From Reticulitermes speratus (taxonomy: Eukaryota > Arthropoda > Insecta > Blattodea > Rhinotermitidae): a stretch of DNA of 64,000 nt. The notes under the pieces are model-generated. The model did not search any database, was not told the origin of the DNA, and was given only the letters and a program-made list of their open reading frames with translations. Of the stretch, positions 34,611 through 49,000 are shown piece after piece (positions within the stretch are counted from its first letter, which is position 1; each line of letters opens with the position of its first letter). Location of the stretch: assembly GCA_021186555.1 (NCBI GenBank), contig JAJKFL010000004.1:25510406-25574405 (forward strand). Direction: 5' to 3'. A program made the translations under genes and the position numbers.

Positions 34611-35639
34611 TATAATAAATGCTCACTTGTTCAAGTGATTAATGCTAAAATCATGTACAGTTGCAGGACATGGGAAGCCCAGTAAAACAATTTTAACAAA
34701 AATGTTATCAAAAACTTAGTCAATTTTCTTCTTAAAAAATGTATGCAACACACATGCAACTTCTTTGGAGAGCCATGTTTAAAGGCATAAAAAATGAAGT
34801 GCCATCATAAATATAAGATATATGCACATTATGTCACAACACAGCAAAGTAAACACATATATTAATTGTTATTTAATTACTTATGGCTTATTTAATTAGG
34901 CAGTCAGCAGCACAGATGACATAGCATTGGATGGTAGGACAATAAATGAACAATCAATAATGCAGATGAGGAAGCAAGCTGTTGTGGCCTAATCTGAGAC
35001 GCTCTCCTAGGATTGGTCCAAAGGGACTAAGCAAACAAAACAAAAATACCATTCAACTTAAAGTCCCAGCTGAGATTTCAACAGAGCACTTTCCACATAT
35101 AAGTAAGAAGCATTACCACTGTTGATTTTCACTTTAGAAAAACTGGAAGAGAAACACATGCCATTAATAACTTTCTATCTGAAATACAGATCTTGTTGTT
35201 ACAGAGTTCATCCATGTATATAACTACATCTTTTTGCCCTCTGCAGTTTTTCTGCTTTTTGAACCTAATTATATCTGAAGTGGAGTGCCCTATTTTTTGT
35301 AACATTACAAACATTTTCATGATACAGAACTTCAATCATGCTGCTTAGTTTCCATATTTGTCAGCACACTCTCTTTTATTTCAGAATACACTGTAAATTC
35401 TATTCATTTTACCCACACAAACAAGTCACCTTTCCCCATAATTTCAGGCCTAAAGTGAAAAGTAACCACCAATTCTTTGGAAAATCGAAATTGCCAAGTC
35501 ACACCTATCAAGCAATACAGTAATTAAAAAGAAGTTATGTTGTGAAGAGAAACAGAGACCTGAGATGTTACTCTGTGTTAAATAGTGAATACTGTACTCC
35601 CTCTTTACGAGTCAACACAGCATAACATCCCAAAACACC
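34611..35639. other. No gene recognised
   Basis: AAGCAAGCTGTTGTGGCCTAA at about 34,971-34,991 resembles the start of family E SINEs, but the rest does not follow. Confidence 0.4.
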
Positions 35640-36085
35640 ACCCTCTTGTTACTTCCTCTTAGGCCCAAATATCTTTCTCAACACCCTTTCTCAAACAGCC
35701 TTGGTCTATGTTCATGCTTAATATCAGAGACAAAGTTTCACACTGATACAGAACAACAGGTAAACTGAAGTTCTGCATACTTTAATCTTTACGTTTTTTG
35801 ATAGCAAACATGAAGACAAAGATTCTGGACCAAATGGTAGTAGGAATTCCCTCCATTCAATCTGCTCTTAATTTCCTCATGAATGTAGTTGTCATTTGTT
35901 AGTGTCATTCCCAAATATTTTAACTTTGCCACATTTCCAAAGAATTTATTAACAATCATTACTTTGTGATTTTGTGCTACACTCTCTTGATGCAACATGA
36001 ATATACACTTGCATTTCTCAGCATTTACTTCTAGACCAACATCCTTACAAGTAACAGACAAATTGCACTGGAAAGTCACTGCATA
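35640..36085 (-). pseudogene. LINE ORF2 remnant
   Basis: A minus-strand frame of 96 residues (35,789-36,079) reads DVGLEVNAEKCKCIFMLHQE, then FFGNVAKLKYLGMTLTND, then HEEIKSRLNGGNSYYHLVQN, a diagnostic LINE RT C-terminal region. The next part (35,640-35,780) continues the same lineage out of frame. The best preserved LINE coding stretch in the window, but still truncated on both sides. Confidence 0.85.
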
Positions 36086-39000
36086 TAAATATGGTAATGA
36101 TAAAAACTAAGGTACATTGACACCCCTACATAAAACATGTATGATAATCAAGTAGAAATTTGTAGTTTTTGTTATCCAATAAAATGTTCCCATAGATCTT
36201 TATCATATTTTGTATAGAACAAAATAATGTGGCACTCTTATAAAAACAAATTTCTGCAGTTAACCACAAAGAACCTCAAATGAGGACAAATTTATAATCA
36301 TCATATCATTAGTATATAATTTTTGTTGTGATTAGTTATGTGATGTGGAGTTAACTGGACAGTGCAGTGCATTACAGAGTTTCAGTTATGATCAGCAAGT
36401 CACACAGCTGCAACATAAAAACAGCAATGGGTAAGCCTGCTAAAAACATAGTATCCCAGTATTAACCTAATTATATATGATTCAAGAAGCTGAATATCTG
36501 CTTCCATTCAAGACACTATATTACAAGTCTAAAAAACAAACTCTTCTGAATTACTTAGTTTTAAATATACAGGATGAGGCATTGCAATGGCACAAGTAAG
36601 ACCCCTGCGTACCATGTGGCACAGGGAGCCCCATGGGTCAGAGGGGCCACAAAATATAAGAACTACTAAAATTTGTTGTAAGTTCTTTCAGACTGTATTC
36701 CATTCTTCTGAAAAAACACAGTATTCAGGATCCCTGTTATGCCATCTGGGAGTAACTTCACCAACAATTGTAAGGGGGCATCTAACTGTCAAGTCACAGG
36801 AGGGGAGCCTGACTCATTATCTATGCCACTGCTGCCATGTACACTTCCCTATTTATACACAGTCTCAATTCTGAACATGGCACATGGCATTACATACATA
36901 CAGTATATTTCATGTACACCTTCATACTGCCAAATTACTCCAGTTTTCCTGGCTTATATTCAGTTTTACACATTCTCAAGAAAGTAATGTATACTGAAAC
37001 CCCATTCATCTATATTCTCATGTACACAGCACTAGTCATGTTATGTTCACACTTACACTCAAATCAAAAAGAGAGCAATTTACTATGGCTTTCTAAAGGA
37101 AGAGATCACAGAAAATTGTATTCAAGCTGAATTTGCTTTCAACACCCTATTTGCACAGGTTCACACGCTCAGCATATCAGCTTGATATGGCAAAAAAAAA
37201 AAATAAATAATAATAATAATAACAACAATAATATATATTTGTGGGTGATGGTAGCAGCAGCGGTTATTATTATAAACTGTACTTTCCATGCACACAAATC
37301 TTCCTATGCTTCTCTTGGACTTTATCTTCAGTCTTCATACAAAGACTTATATTTTCAACATAAACATCAGACTGTATCTTAAGCCAGGCACTTCCATTCC
37401 TAATAAGAAGTTTACTGCTGAAAACTGGTAAACATGTCATCACAAAGCAACCAGAGTTCTGGTAAACAGACATAGTAGACATACACCCCGATGACAATGC
37501 TGTGAATGGGAAAGCCCTAGCTTAGTTTGCACTCTGTTGGATGTATCTAAATTCTATCAGTGTTTCACAGTACAAAATAACACACCCAAGTCCCACAACA
37601 CAATTATGTTTCCACTCTATTTACTATAACTTATTTTCTATTACATAACTTTTTATACAAATGGAGGAAAGCTAATCAAAAAGCTAGCAAGAATACTTTA
37701 AAACAACATAAAAGTCATTACAAGACATCAATGTCTTTAATTAAAATATGATTCAAGTTAATATAAATTACATAAATTATTAACATCATCAGGTATACTT
37801 GCTTTTGTTAGTGGAAAATGTGTAAATTAATAAAAGGGCTCTAAATAACTAGGTAGTGATTCACAGCGAGATGGAAGACTGGAAGAGGCACTGAACATTT
37901 CTACACAAAACAAAAATGTGGAAAGGACATGTACGCTGTACTACGACACATCCTTCATATTTATATGAATAGTTTATTCATCTATGCCATACATGACTGC
38001 AGTCATATGTAAGACAGCACAGTTGCCAAAGCAGCAACTTCAGATGGTAAATAACCAATGAAGAGGAAATAAAACTGTGACTACAGAAAAGTGTCGTTTG
38101 TTATGAATACAAGATGTTATCCTATGGTTGAGTATTCAGGTAACTTAAAACAAAATGAATGTTTATTTACAGTCTCAGTTTGGGCTCACATACATACTTT
38201 ATATTATATGAATTAACCTGAAGTAAACAAGCAGAGAGAAAGAGAGACAGGATTTGGTTCTCTCAAATGTCACAGACAAAGTCCAAATAAGGAACCAGAC
38301 ATCACACTCTACAACATACACTTCCTATCTGCAAAACTTACCTGTTAATTTACTGTACAGCAAAAACCTGAAGCATAAGTTGAGACTAGAAAGAAACAGG
38401 CCATGTTACTACTACAACTGAAACATTCAGTTTAACAGCAACCTTTTCTACTGTGCTCTGCACGGACGTTACATCATGTACAGCCTTCAACACTGATACC
38501 AACGTTTCAGAGAAACACACTGTCACCCTTCATGGCCAATAATAAATTTGGCTACATGCAGCTAAATCAAACCAAATAAGATTTGCTAAATGTGCAGTGT
38601 CATGATACAAGCGATTCCTGCTAGTTAACAGACACTACAAAAGTAGGCAGTAAAATGAAGAACAACACAGTATTAACAAGTACAGGAAAGAAACATCACA
38701 AATTCACCGTTGCATATTTCTGGAATTCAACATGAACCTAATGTACTACCTCACCAGCAGTGACCTAAAAGACTGAAATCTGTAAGTATAGTATGTATCA
38801 ACTTTACAATAAATCATAATTCACATAAACTGAAAATGAGACACTCTGCCTATGAAATTTTTCAGTGACTTTCTCGCCACGATATTCCTCATGACACTTA
38901 TATTCTGCCTCTGCAGCAACAGTGAAGGCATGCTGCTTCAGCTCCAGAGAATTTCAAATACTTTAGAAACTTCTAAAATATGTCCACCAATTCACTAACA

Positions 39001-40794
39001 GAAATTTAATTATGCCACTAAAATTCAAAACATGTCACTTTTGTTGTCTTTTTCATTTCATTTATAGCCAACCAAACCAGTTCTTTTACTGACTGTACAT
39101 GTTGAATTTCTGCCTCTATATAACATTTACAAAATGCATATTACATTATGGAAGGAAACACAATTTCCTCATCCTGTATCAACTTTCATCAGTTTACACA
39201 GTTTTGTTGTTTTTATTATTTTCACATCATTTTCTGTTAAAATGCCAAGATTGTTTCTGTTTTGCAACATGTCATGTGACATAATAAAAATTCCTATCTG
39301 GTTTTGAGTGATGCTGCCGACATTTAACATGGTATTCTCTCGTAAATTTGGGAGATACTGAAGAGGGGACATAAAGTGTGAAGGGAAAAAGAAGTCTTTT
39401 GTTGCAGAATAAAATTGTTTATAACTTCTGTCTGCATAGCAAACTTCCATAGTTCATGACTAGAACCAAGATGACAAACTTCTCTTTCTTGTAAGCTTCA
39501 CAAAAACTTTTCATTCAGCTGCCCTTCTTATGTCTGAGTGAGAAGTTTATATTAAAATGCTGAAACAGTTTTCGATACCAAGATGTGACCATCAGCTGTC
39601 ATATTTTCAACCTCCAATGTTTATAATTCTTTACACAACACAATAAGCAGATGAACTGACACAGCAGCAATTCATCTGTTTCCACAAACATACAGTTGGT
39701 TTTTGCTTTGTCAGTACATACAGTACTTCATTGTCAGGGACTCTGCTATAATGCAGGATTCAATATATTGCAGATTGAACTATTAGGCTGGTGCCTTTAA
39801 AAGGAACCAATAAAGTAAAATTCCAATTTACTTGAAACACAAATTCAAAAAGATATTCTGAATTGAAGTTACGTCCTTCACAGTATAGCTGCACTGTAGC
39901 TGTCCAAGTGTGAAACATCAACAAATATTTCAGACAATATCTCACACAAGTAACTAAGTAACTACCACATCTCATATACTTTTGTGTGGCATCTCAGAAC
40001 AACATATTCCACGTTCCAACACTTCATGACCCAGGACTGGGCTTTTCAAGCCCGACAGATGCTACATGGCAAATTTTAAGTTGAGATGAAATATTTTCTG
40101 TACCATATATTTTAAATATAACATTTGGATCACAGAAGAGTTTTTTAATACTTTCAAACATGTTTAAAATCCTCAGAGTCAGTTTCAGTTCACAATTACT
40201 CATCACCAGCAGGCAAACAAAATACACTGGATGATGTCCTACATCCCACACCACCCAGTATCCTGCAACTCTGGATTTGGAAAGTATATTTTTCATACTT
40301 TCCTTTAGCAAAAGACTGATTTCAAGTTTTCAAAGCAGCAAAGATTCAAATTGCTGTCTTCTGTATTATGACACCATTGTACAATACAGACAGAATGCTA
40401 CCCACTGAGAAACATACCCAGTAAGCCCACGACAAATTATGTGGCCCTAAAGCCATTGTGCAGGTACAGCATCCTACGCACGTGTGGTACAGTGTGTCAG
40501 ACGGACCCAGATATTCCACTGAGACTAGTGTCAGAGTAACACAGCACATCTCCATCACACGGATAAATCAGCCATAGCAGGAAGCAGAATAAAATTGGGT
40601 AATCACATCTGGACACTAGCATCCTGACCATCACAACAGCTTGAATGAATCAGCAACACATCCCATAAGGCTCAAATTTTCACCTGATGCTTGTTGCACA
40701 GATGGTATCATGTTAATGTTTTAACCAACTTATGACTTTTCACAGTACTTGGTATGAACATCATGCCATTCAAGATCACCCCACCCAATGTTCC
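36086..40794. other. No gene recognised in 4.7 kb
   Basis: No SINE, LINE or DNA element recognised apart from an A/TAA-rich tract at 37,190-37,232 and a possible family P relic near 38,494-38,512 (minus strand CTCTGAAACGTTGGTATC). It lies downstream of the zinc-finger gene; a very long 3' UTR cannot be excluded. Confidence 0.45.
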
Positions 40795-40985
40795 AGTCAA
40801 GTGGGTAGCTGTTAAGCAATGTTTTGTATTTGGGAGGTCCCGGATTTAAACATCAGCCCACAGAACATCTAACCTGACCAAGGTTGTCCTATTTTTCCTC
40901 AGTCCCTCCAAGCAAATGCCAAGACAGCACCTCAAATTAGGCCGTAACCAGTACCAACGAAATCCTGTCCAATTCAGTCTTCAGT
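40795..40985 (+). mobile_element. SINE family D
   Basis: tRNA-like A-box region (AGTGGGTAGCTGTTAAGCA) and a decayed B box (GGTCCCGGATTTAAACATC) followed by a body with CTCAGTCCCTCCAAGCAAATG that recurs at 53.6 kb. Confidence 0.6.
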
Positions 40986-41051
40986 AATCAATATGTACCT
41001 CCGTGCTACAATCTAAGCTACAGAAAGTGTTGTTAAAAACAAAGAATAAGA

Positions 41052-41330
41052 CATAACCTTCACTCTTTTTTACAGTTCAGTTCCCTACGACCAATAACAC
41101 CACAACAGACGCACGCAAACTTGTAAGGAGGGACTGACACTAGCATCACTAATAGTATACTCACACAGGACACTAAAACGTTGTGACGTAACAACCTTCA
41201 CCCTTTTGTACAGTTCAGTATCTTACCATCAATAATACCACAACAGAGGCATGCAAACTTGCGAGGTGGGCCTGACACTAGCATCATTAATAGAATACTC
41301 ACACAGGACACTAAAATGTTGCAACATAAT
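41052..41330. repeat. Tandem duplication, 138-bp unit x2
   Basis: AACCTTCAC at 41,055 and again at 41,193 begin two copies that share TTTACAGTTCAGT-like, CACCACAACAGACGC-like and CTCACACAGGACACTAAAA blocks. Several differences are CpG-to-TpG/CpA. Confidence 0.85.
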
Positions 41331-41928
41331 CAATCTTCAAAAAATATGCAACTTCTGTTGCAACATTTTGTTTGTATGATATACAATAACAATATGACAG
41401 CTACGTGAAATCTGTACCTGGCTTGTGGTTTGACACCACTAGTAACTAATAAAATCCTGGAGTTAGGCAAATGACATTTTATACAAAAATAAATCATTAA
41501 CATAAAAATTCTGTATAAAGCATTCTTTGATACCATATGTTAAAAGCTTTAAAAAAGAACTTAGTGACAGAGCAAAACTGAGATTATAATGGACATACTT
41601 GCAACAGCTGGAATCTCTACTAGCATAAATTATGCGCAGGAAGGGAAGCATATGTTGTTTTCTTCCCAAGACACCCTGTTTGTCCCTGACGCATGACATT
41701 TAACACACGCTTAGTCACAGACCTTGGCTACTGTTCAGTTCTCCTCAATACATTTAAAAGAACTATTCAATACCTACGGCCCCACAATTTTGCAACTATA
41801 ATTTTCCTACTTCTTCATGAGCAATATTAGAATTAAGCAAAGACAATATGTATGCATACTGCTCTAGCATCTATCCCAACATTTGCTACCAAATACTGAA
41901 TTTTTAGGTTTTCACAGTGGTGCAGCTG

Positions 41929-42320
41929 AAGTTTCCATTCTTCTTGGGATATGATGTCGCATCACCAGTTAGTCAATTCCTGGCATTCTGAGACAACATA
42001 GTGGTCTCATCTTCTAGGGTTGAGATGTCCAATAATGGTAATTGGTTCCCAACATTTCAAGACAATGTAGTGGACTCACCTACAAGGGTCAACATTTCCA
42101 AAAAGAATGGTAATCAGTTCCCCAACATGTTCAGACAACATATTGGTCTCATCTTCAAGAATCACAAAGTCCAAGACAGCAAAGTAGTCTCATCTTCAAG
42201 GACTGAAATGTCTAAGAAGAATGATAATTGGTTCCTGACATTTCCAGACCATTACATTGTATCAAAATATCAGGAACTGATTACCCAGTGACATGGCATC
42301 ATATCCCAGAACAAAAACCT
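41929..42320. repeat. Family P palindrome with internal ~70-bp minisatellite
   Basis: The left arm (AGTTTCCATTCTTCTTGGG, then ATATGATG) and the reverse complement of the right arm (42,262-42,320) match. Between them units beginning ACAACATAGTGG start at about 41,993, 42,062, 42,135, 42,176 and 42,248 (spacings 69, 73, 41, 72). Units contain GTCTCATCTTC and AATGGTAATTGGTTCC. It begins about 170 bases beyond the zinc-finger stop codon, so it may lie in the 3' UTR. Confidence 0.78.
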
Positions 42321-42485
42321 CAGAACTGCCACATTTATACTACCAAAATGAAAATACATATTAGTATGCGTATACAATTATATACATGTATGTAAAGTGC
42401 AGTTATTACTTGCTAGCTCTTGAGACTTTCCTCATTTAAAGTATACTACTGTTTATGCTGCCAGTCTCTGCCATCACTTCAAATG

Positions 42486-43046
42486 CTACTGATTGTTTGT
42501 CATTCTGTTATGTATCATGTCCATATTTGGATCTGTATGATGAATAGGTGGAATATAGTAACCCATGTTTCCCATGGGCAACCCTCCTGTCACATATGAT
42601 GGCACATGATATGACCCCATTAACGGGTTAGCAGGCTGTGTGGTTCTATCGACCGAGTCTTGGCTATCCTGTTGATGTACCGTATGGAAAACATTGCCGA
42701 TAGATGCCATCTTAACACCTGTATGATTTCCACTATGAAACATGTTCCCCATCTTACCACTGTTGTTACTGATATGCGTATTATAGATATTTACAGCTGC
42801 CATTTTGGCAACAGCTGAACTTATGTTTCCATGGTTCTGGCTGTATACATTAGGAATTGTGTTCTGCGTTGTGATGTTACTGACTGAGCTGCTGTTGCTG
42901 TTTTCACCAACACTATGATTACTACTCAGGTTGTACACATTGCCAACAATTGAGCCTACTGAAATCGAACTTGAAGTTGGAGTTGTTGAACCCAGCTTGC
43001 TTGGACTAACAACTGTAACCGCTGTGCCAGCTCCTATGTTATTTGC
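42486..43046 (-). CDS. ZAD-ZNF exon 9 (C-terminal tail)
   Basis: 186 residues and a TAG stop at 42,488-42,486. The acceptor is at 43,047-43,048 after TTTTAATGC; the open frame upstream of it (up to 43,127) is intronic. The tail is rich in N, S, T, G and M (for example [20 protein letters not shown]) and looks disordered; no domain. Confidence 0.88.
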   Translation of the reverse strand, partial: ANNIGAGTAVTVVSPSKLGSTTPTSSSISVGSIVGNVYNLSSNHSVGENSNSSSVSNITTQNTIPNVYSQNHGNISSAVAKMAAVNIYNTHISNNSGKMGNMFHSGNHTGVKMASIGNVFHTVHQQDSQDSVDRTTQPANPLMGSYHVPSYVTGGLPMGNMGYYIPPIHHTDPNMDMIHNRMTNNQ

Positions 43047-46000
43047 CTGCATTAAAACATACAATAATGTCAGTAAAAATATGAACACTTCAAATAAATT
43101 ATTCGAATATTTGAATTTACTTGTCACAGTGAAAACAAAAGAAAAGAAATACCCACAAAGTAAAACAGTGGAAATTAAGTCATGTTTCCAGTAGGACCCT
43201 GTTACACTTTTGGGTGGATCTTGTTAACCACTCATCCAAGAGAAAATCTTTTCAATAAATGTTTTATGTACTATGCTGACTCCATACAGCAGAAACTTTC
43301 CTCAGAAGATAACAGTCACTCAGGTAGTAAAGAATTTACCTGATGTTTACAGCTAATTCAAACATACAGGACTAACTTTATTCTATTTTTGTCTATACAA
43401 GACTAAACTCTGCCTCTGTATGGACCATGCTCCAAATGTGTTGTGTCATGCTGATTCATGCATACAGAACTGTGTTCTGACAGTACTGTGCTGTGTAAAT
43501 GTAATGTAGTTTGGTGGATGGCAGCTGCACAGTTTATTTCTAACTGATATGAAGCCTGTGAACACACTTTGTGGAAATCAATGTGCTGGCCAGAGAAAGC
43601 AAAACCTCTTTGACCAACGCCAGGACACCGTTGGTTCTCCACAGACCACTGTATCTCAATTCAAACATATGGGACAACACACCAACTGTACTGTGCTGTG
43701 TTGGATCATGGGCTTCAAAAATCACTCTTACACTAGTCCATGGTGACAGTCACGGCACAATCATTGTACAGTCCTGTATGTGTGAATAAAATAAAAAGGT
43801 AAAAATGTAAAGTTCATCATATAACATGCCATGAAGGCACAGAGGAAGAGTAGAGGTACAGCTCTACTCTTTCTTTAATCTCAGCGCTAGATGGGGGTGG
43901 GTGGTTGATGCCATGCCCTGGCTGCTTTACCTCTGGAAATGACCGGGTACCCATTGTATAGGAGGCTGGGTGGGCCCAGGGGCCGGTCTGGACAGGTGCA
44001 CAGTCCATGCATAGTCACAGGCCACTCCTGTGCATATGAACTACCCTTTATGAAACCCAAAGGTTCATTATTGTGTTCACATTAGCCCAGCACTGGACCT
44101 TATCCTGAAGCAGATAAACTGTGCCTACACACTCATATCCTGTGTCCTGAAGGTGCAACTTAATATCACTCTCTCACCTGCACACAGAGCTCTTACAATC
44201 ACAGTAACATTTAGTGAAGATACAAATTATGAACTTCCTCATCACGTAATTTTCTGCAGTATTGTAGGGAATTTTCTCCAGTATCTTCTTACTTCCTGTC
44301 TCTTAGGTCCACATATTCTCCTCTGCACCCTGTTCTCAAACACCCTCAATATGTATATGTTCTGCCCTCACTGTGAGAGACCAAGTTTCACGCCAATATA
44401 ACAAACATGCAAGATTATAGTTTTGTATATTTAATCTTTAATAGTTTTGATAAGCAGTATATCACAAACAACAATAAAGCTCCATACCTGGTATGTGCGG
44501 TTTGAGTTTCTTACAGTGTTTATACTATTAGGATCACTGTCATTCCTATGACGTCGTTTCATATGCTTGTTGTAGTTGGCCCAATTTGTGAATTCTCTTC
44601 GACATTCAGCACAGCTGTAAGGACGCTCACCAGTGTGCTGCCTACGGTGAACCTGATGCAGAAAGAATAAAACTAATTACCGAACAACACAATATATTTT
44701 AATATTAGTAGGAAAGTGGAAGTGTGATTTTATTTAATATTAATACAAATCTAGATTCGCAAAATCCCCAGTGACTTAAGTCACCTCTATCACAGGTTAA
44801 AACCAATAACACAGTGTTGTAACATAAAAGGTAAACTGTCTCATTACATGCTGAATGTAACAATGCTGCTTTGCGCCATAACCAGCTCATGTTTACCAAC
44901 ATTATCCCTGTGTCATGCAAAATTGCATTGCTTCAATATTCAGCACTTTTCCACGAATAAAAGTCCTCACTGATCTCACGTGGACTTCACAGCTCCTTGT
45001 GTTACCTATACCTTCTAACAAACAATGCACCAGAGTTACAATAATTGTTGCTACATTGTAAAATATGATCCTCTGTCAAGTTTGCTCAGATCAGAATCTA
45101 TAAGTTCATTTGAACCTTATGTTAAACTGAATACTACAGTAAATTAATAAGAATAAATTTATATGGGAAGCCCAAAGACTACCTTGAAGAAGGAAGAGTA
45201 AGCACCTCTGAAATATCAGTAATTACATACCCAGTGTACTTGCATATGGTGTCAAATCCCAGAAGACTTGAATCTTCAGTAACACTGATGTGAAAACCTC
45301 AAATCCCAAATGAAAAATATTTGTATACTCCTTACATTACTTAATTTCATTGGTGTTTGTGTCAAATTCAATTTCATATTGGCCTACAATGAACTGAAGA
45401 ATTAGTACTCCTCAAGACTTTTGATAACAGAAGTTCTCCAATATCGGCAGGTGAATGAAAATACTGACATATTCCAAAAGTATCTGAATATATCAGCAAA
45501 GTGTCCGTGAAAGTAAGGAATACATTTAAACTAACATTTACTGCTATATTTTTGCTGAATTCATTAACTTCATATCACACTTCACCAGCATACGGTCCAT
45601 TACGTGCTGTAAGCTTTAGAGACATTAGATGAAAGTCTGCTGCAGATTTAAGGAATGATAATCATTGCCTTGAAAAATAAAACCTGCTTCCAAATGGTTA
45701 ATTAAATAATTAAAATAAAAAAAGTGCTTTCATTTGATATTAAACCTCCAAATGTTTATAAAGCATTGCAGTGGTAGTGTAGGTGCTGTTTGACTTTCAA
45801 CATACATCCACAAAGTACATCAATAATCAACCAATCATGCCTATAGTAACAGCTGCAGTGGCTGCAGAGACATTTGACTAGGTGTTCTTACACAGCTGTT
45901 TTTTAAATCATGTTTATTAAACCATCAGAAACTTTCAGATCAGGGCATGACAAAATTTCATCAGGCTAGAAGCCAGCCCAAAAATTTAGAAGCCAGACAA

Positions 46001-49000
46001 TTTTCTGTCATCACAGTACAAAGATGTTCTGCAAGAATTGGTGTGCACCTTCTAATCAACACAAAAGCCAAGATTCATGTTACCTAGCAGCACTGCCAGC
46101 AAAACACACAACCATTCACCACAAAATATGCAACTGGAAATGGCTGCTGAGGAAAGGTTTTGGTGCTCAAATATACTGTTATCAAATACAAATATTAACT
46201 CTTCTTCAATCATGTAATTCACAAACGAGTCATGAATTTTATGCATTTATGTGAAAATTAGTGCATTTATATTAATTAAATTCCACTCTACACTGAAAAA
46301 ATTATGACATTCTCTTAATTATTCACCTGCTTGCTACAAAACTGACATTTATTTAATTTACATAAAAACTGAAGCACTGAGGCTGATAGTGAATATTACG
46401 AGATTATAATTTTTTTATTGTAGTAAGGAATTTAATTCTTGCTGTCAAATTTCTGCAGAACTTTAATATAAACTCACAGCTTTCAACACATTGCATGATT
46501 GAAATACTGTATTCTTTCCAGCCTATAAACCTAAAATTTAGTCATACAAAGTAAAAATTATATACTATACAAAGTAAACACTCACTGTAAGGATACCCTT
46601 GAACCTAAAGTTCTTGCCACAGAACTCACAAGTATATGGCATGGCACCGGTATGAATACGATTATGTTCTCTGAGAGCCCCACGTTCTCGAAACTGTTTC
46701 CCACATACATCACACTGATGTGGTTTGATTCCTGTATGAAGCGTAGCATGTTTGCCTAATAATCGAGCTGTTTTGAACCTAGAAACATGATTAAAAACAC
46801 TTTATATTTTCATGACAAATCCTAAGAGAAAGTACAAGGCACACGGTACAACATTACAGTGACAAGTTTTATATTTGTACTCTTCATACAAAATTATTAT
46901 GATTATCTACTCACAGAAAAGTAGAAGAGTGGTGCATGTAGCATACATAAGGTAGATGAGAAATTAATACAAAATTTAAGTCAGAGAACCTAACACAAAA
47001 AAGACCGCTCAAGATGTCTAAGTGTACACAGGTAATTAACATTAAGACAATTTTAAGGAGATTAAATTCCATAAAGCAAGTTGCTATTCCCCGTATGCAC
47101 AATGTTATATTAAAGAGTGACACTCCCTGTGATCAAAAGTAACCAAACAAATTCAAAATCATCAGTTTTATTCCCTGAAATGAGACATACACAACTAGCA
47201 GAAACATATTAGATTTTCAGATATGTTATAAGAATATCTCACCACACAACAAACTTCCCTCCCCTGCAAACAACAACGGAAATATTTTTCTTGCCTTCGT
47301 CTTTTCGATTAGCTTAAATGATTCCACCGCATCCAAGTTCAGATTATGAGACTGGTGGTGGGTGTGAATTTCATTATAAAAGTTCATATGAGTCGAAATT
47401 TCATAACACAGATCTTTGTAAAGTGAGGACTGCACATGTAATAACAAAAATTAAAAATGTATATTTCTTATTTAAAGCATTCATTTGCTTACATTTTGGG
47501 CCACAAATGCCAGGGGAAAAAATTGCCCCAACAATTTTTCATAATACTGTAAAGAGATCCACAATATTTTTCCAGAATATTCCAATACTACTTTATTTTC
47601 TATGTCAGTTCCTTTAACGTGCTAAAAATCACTTCTGTAAATCAACTTTTATTTGAAAAATGCCACTGATAAAATGCATGAAACAATGTATTTGCAGAAA
47701 CTAACAACTACAAAACTAAAGAAAACCCTTAAAGAAATACACCTTTAAAATCCTTTACATTTCTAACATTGACAATGATACATGCTGGTTTAAAAGAATA
47801 AGACCATGAAAAGGTTAAACTCTTCCATGCAACCTAAATAGGATAACTTACTTTGAAGTCTTTGACATAGTGAACAAATTTTCAGTTTCACGTGCAAGAC
47901 TCAGAAATATTTTTTGAGACCTGACAATAAATATCAGTAGAAAAGCATGGAAGAAGAAACATAACTTGAAATAACCAAATGAATCAGAGCAAGAATAGTT
48001 TTTGCTCTTTATGAAGCATAGTTTTGAATAATGGAATAATCAAGAGTTGTGGAAGATATTATCATGCAACAAATTATATATTATGGAGATGGCCATACCA
48101 AAGATAAGAAAATAGTTTTGTGTAATGGCTAGTTCATACCAGTACTACAAAACAGAACTGAAATGCTGGATACAGACCAAGCGCGACATAAACTGCAAGC
48201 CAGAGAAACAAGATCCTGGAGAACCAATGCTGGAGTAACCATGGGAGAACAAATAAGATCAGTCAGCAACAGGTAAGACTGGAATAAGATTTCTAGAAAG
48301 TGTTGCATAAAACACGATCAGACTTGTATGTCTGTGTTACATAAATGGAAATGATGGACGGGATAACATAGAAATGACATTTGTACAATTTCTTGCTCTG
48401 CTGACACAAATAAAAGGATAGAGTAGTCTTAAATAGAACACATGCAAAATAAACAATCACATAAAATACCTACCAGTTAAAAGACCAACAGATATATAAA
48501 TACATATTCGAGTAAAATATGAGCAAACAAGTTTACTCACCCCTTACCACAAACTGGGCAGTGATGGGGTTTTTCACCAGAATGGGTTAGGATATGATAG
48601 TCAAGACTACCTTTGGCAATAAAACTCTTCCCACACACATCACAGATGAAATTTCGTTCACCTGTGTGAATCTTCCGATGAGTTTCTAACGTATGCTTTG
48701 TAGCAAAGCTGCAAATGAATTAATATCAGAATTACAATAGTGTATTCCTTGTTACTTAAGATGTATTACCCTATGATACAAAAAAAATGTAATTACACAT
48801 TAATTCTGATTACTGAAATGAAGTATGTAAGTCATGAATAATATACCTTTTGTTAGCTAAAGTATATAATTACTCACTCCTTATGGCAAATGTCACACGG
48901 GAACTTTGGCTTCACTTGGTCAGGCAGATGACACTTGCTGTGTAGGTACAATGAACTAAACTGTTTGAAAGCTTTCCCACACTGTGGGCACACATGAGGG

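Noticed and set aside
43047..43127. N-terminal extension of the last zinc-finger exon as a separate gene starting at 43,127
   Set aside because: The acceptor AG at 43,048-43,047 and phase match with exon 8 show that the upstream part is intronic.
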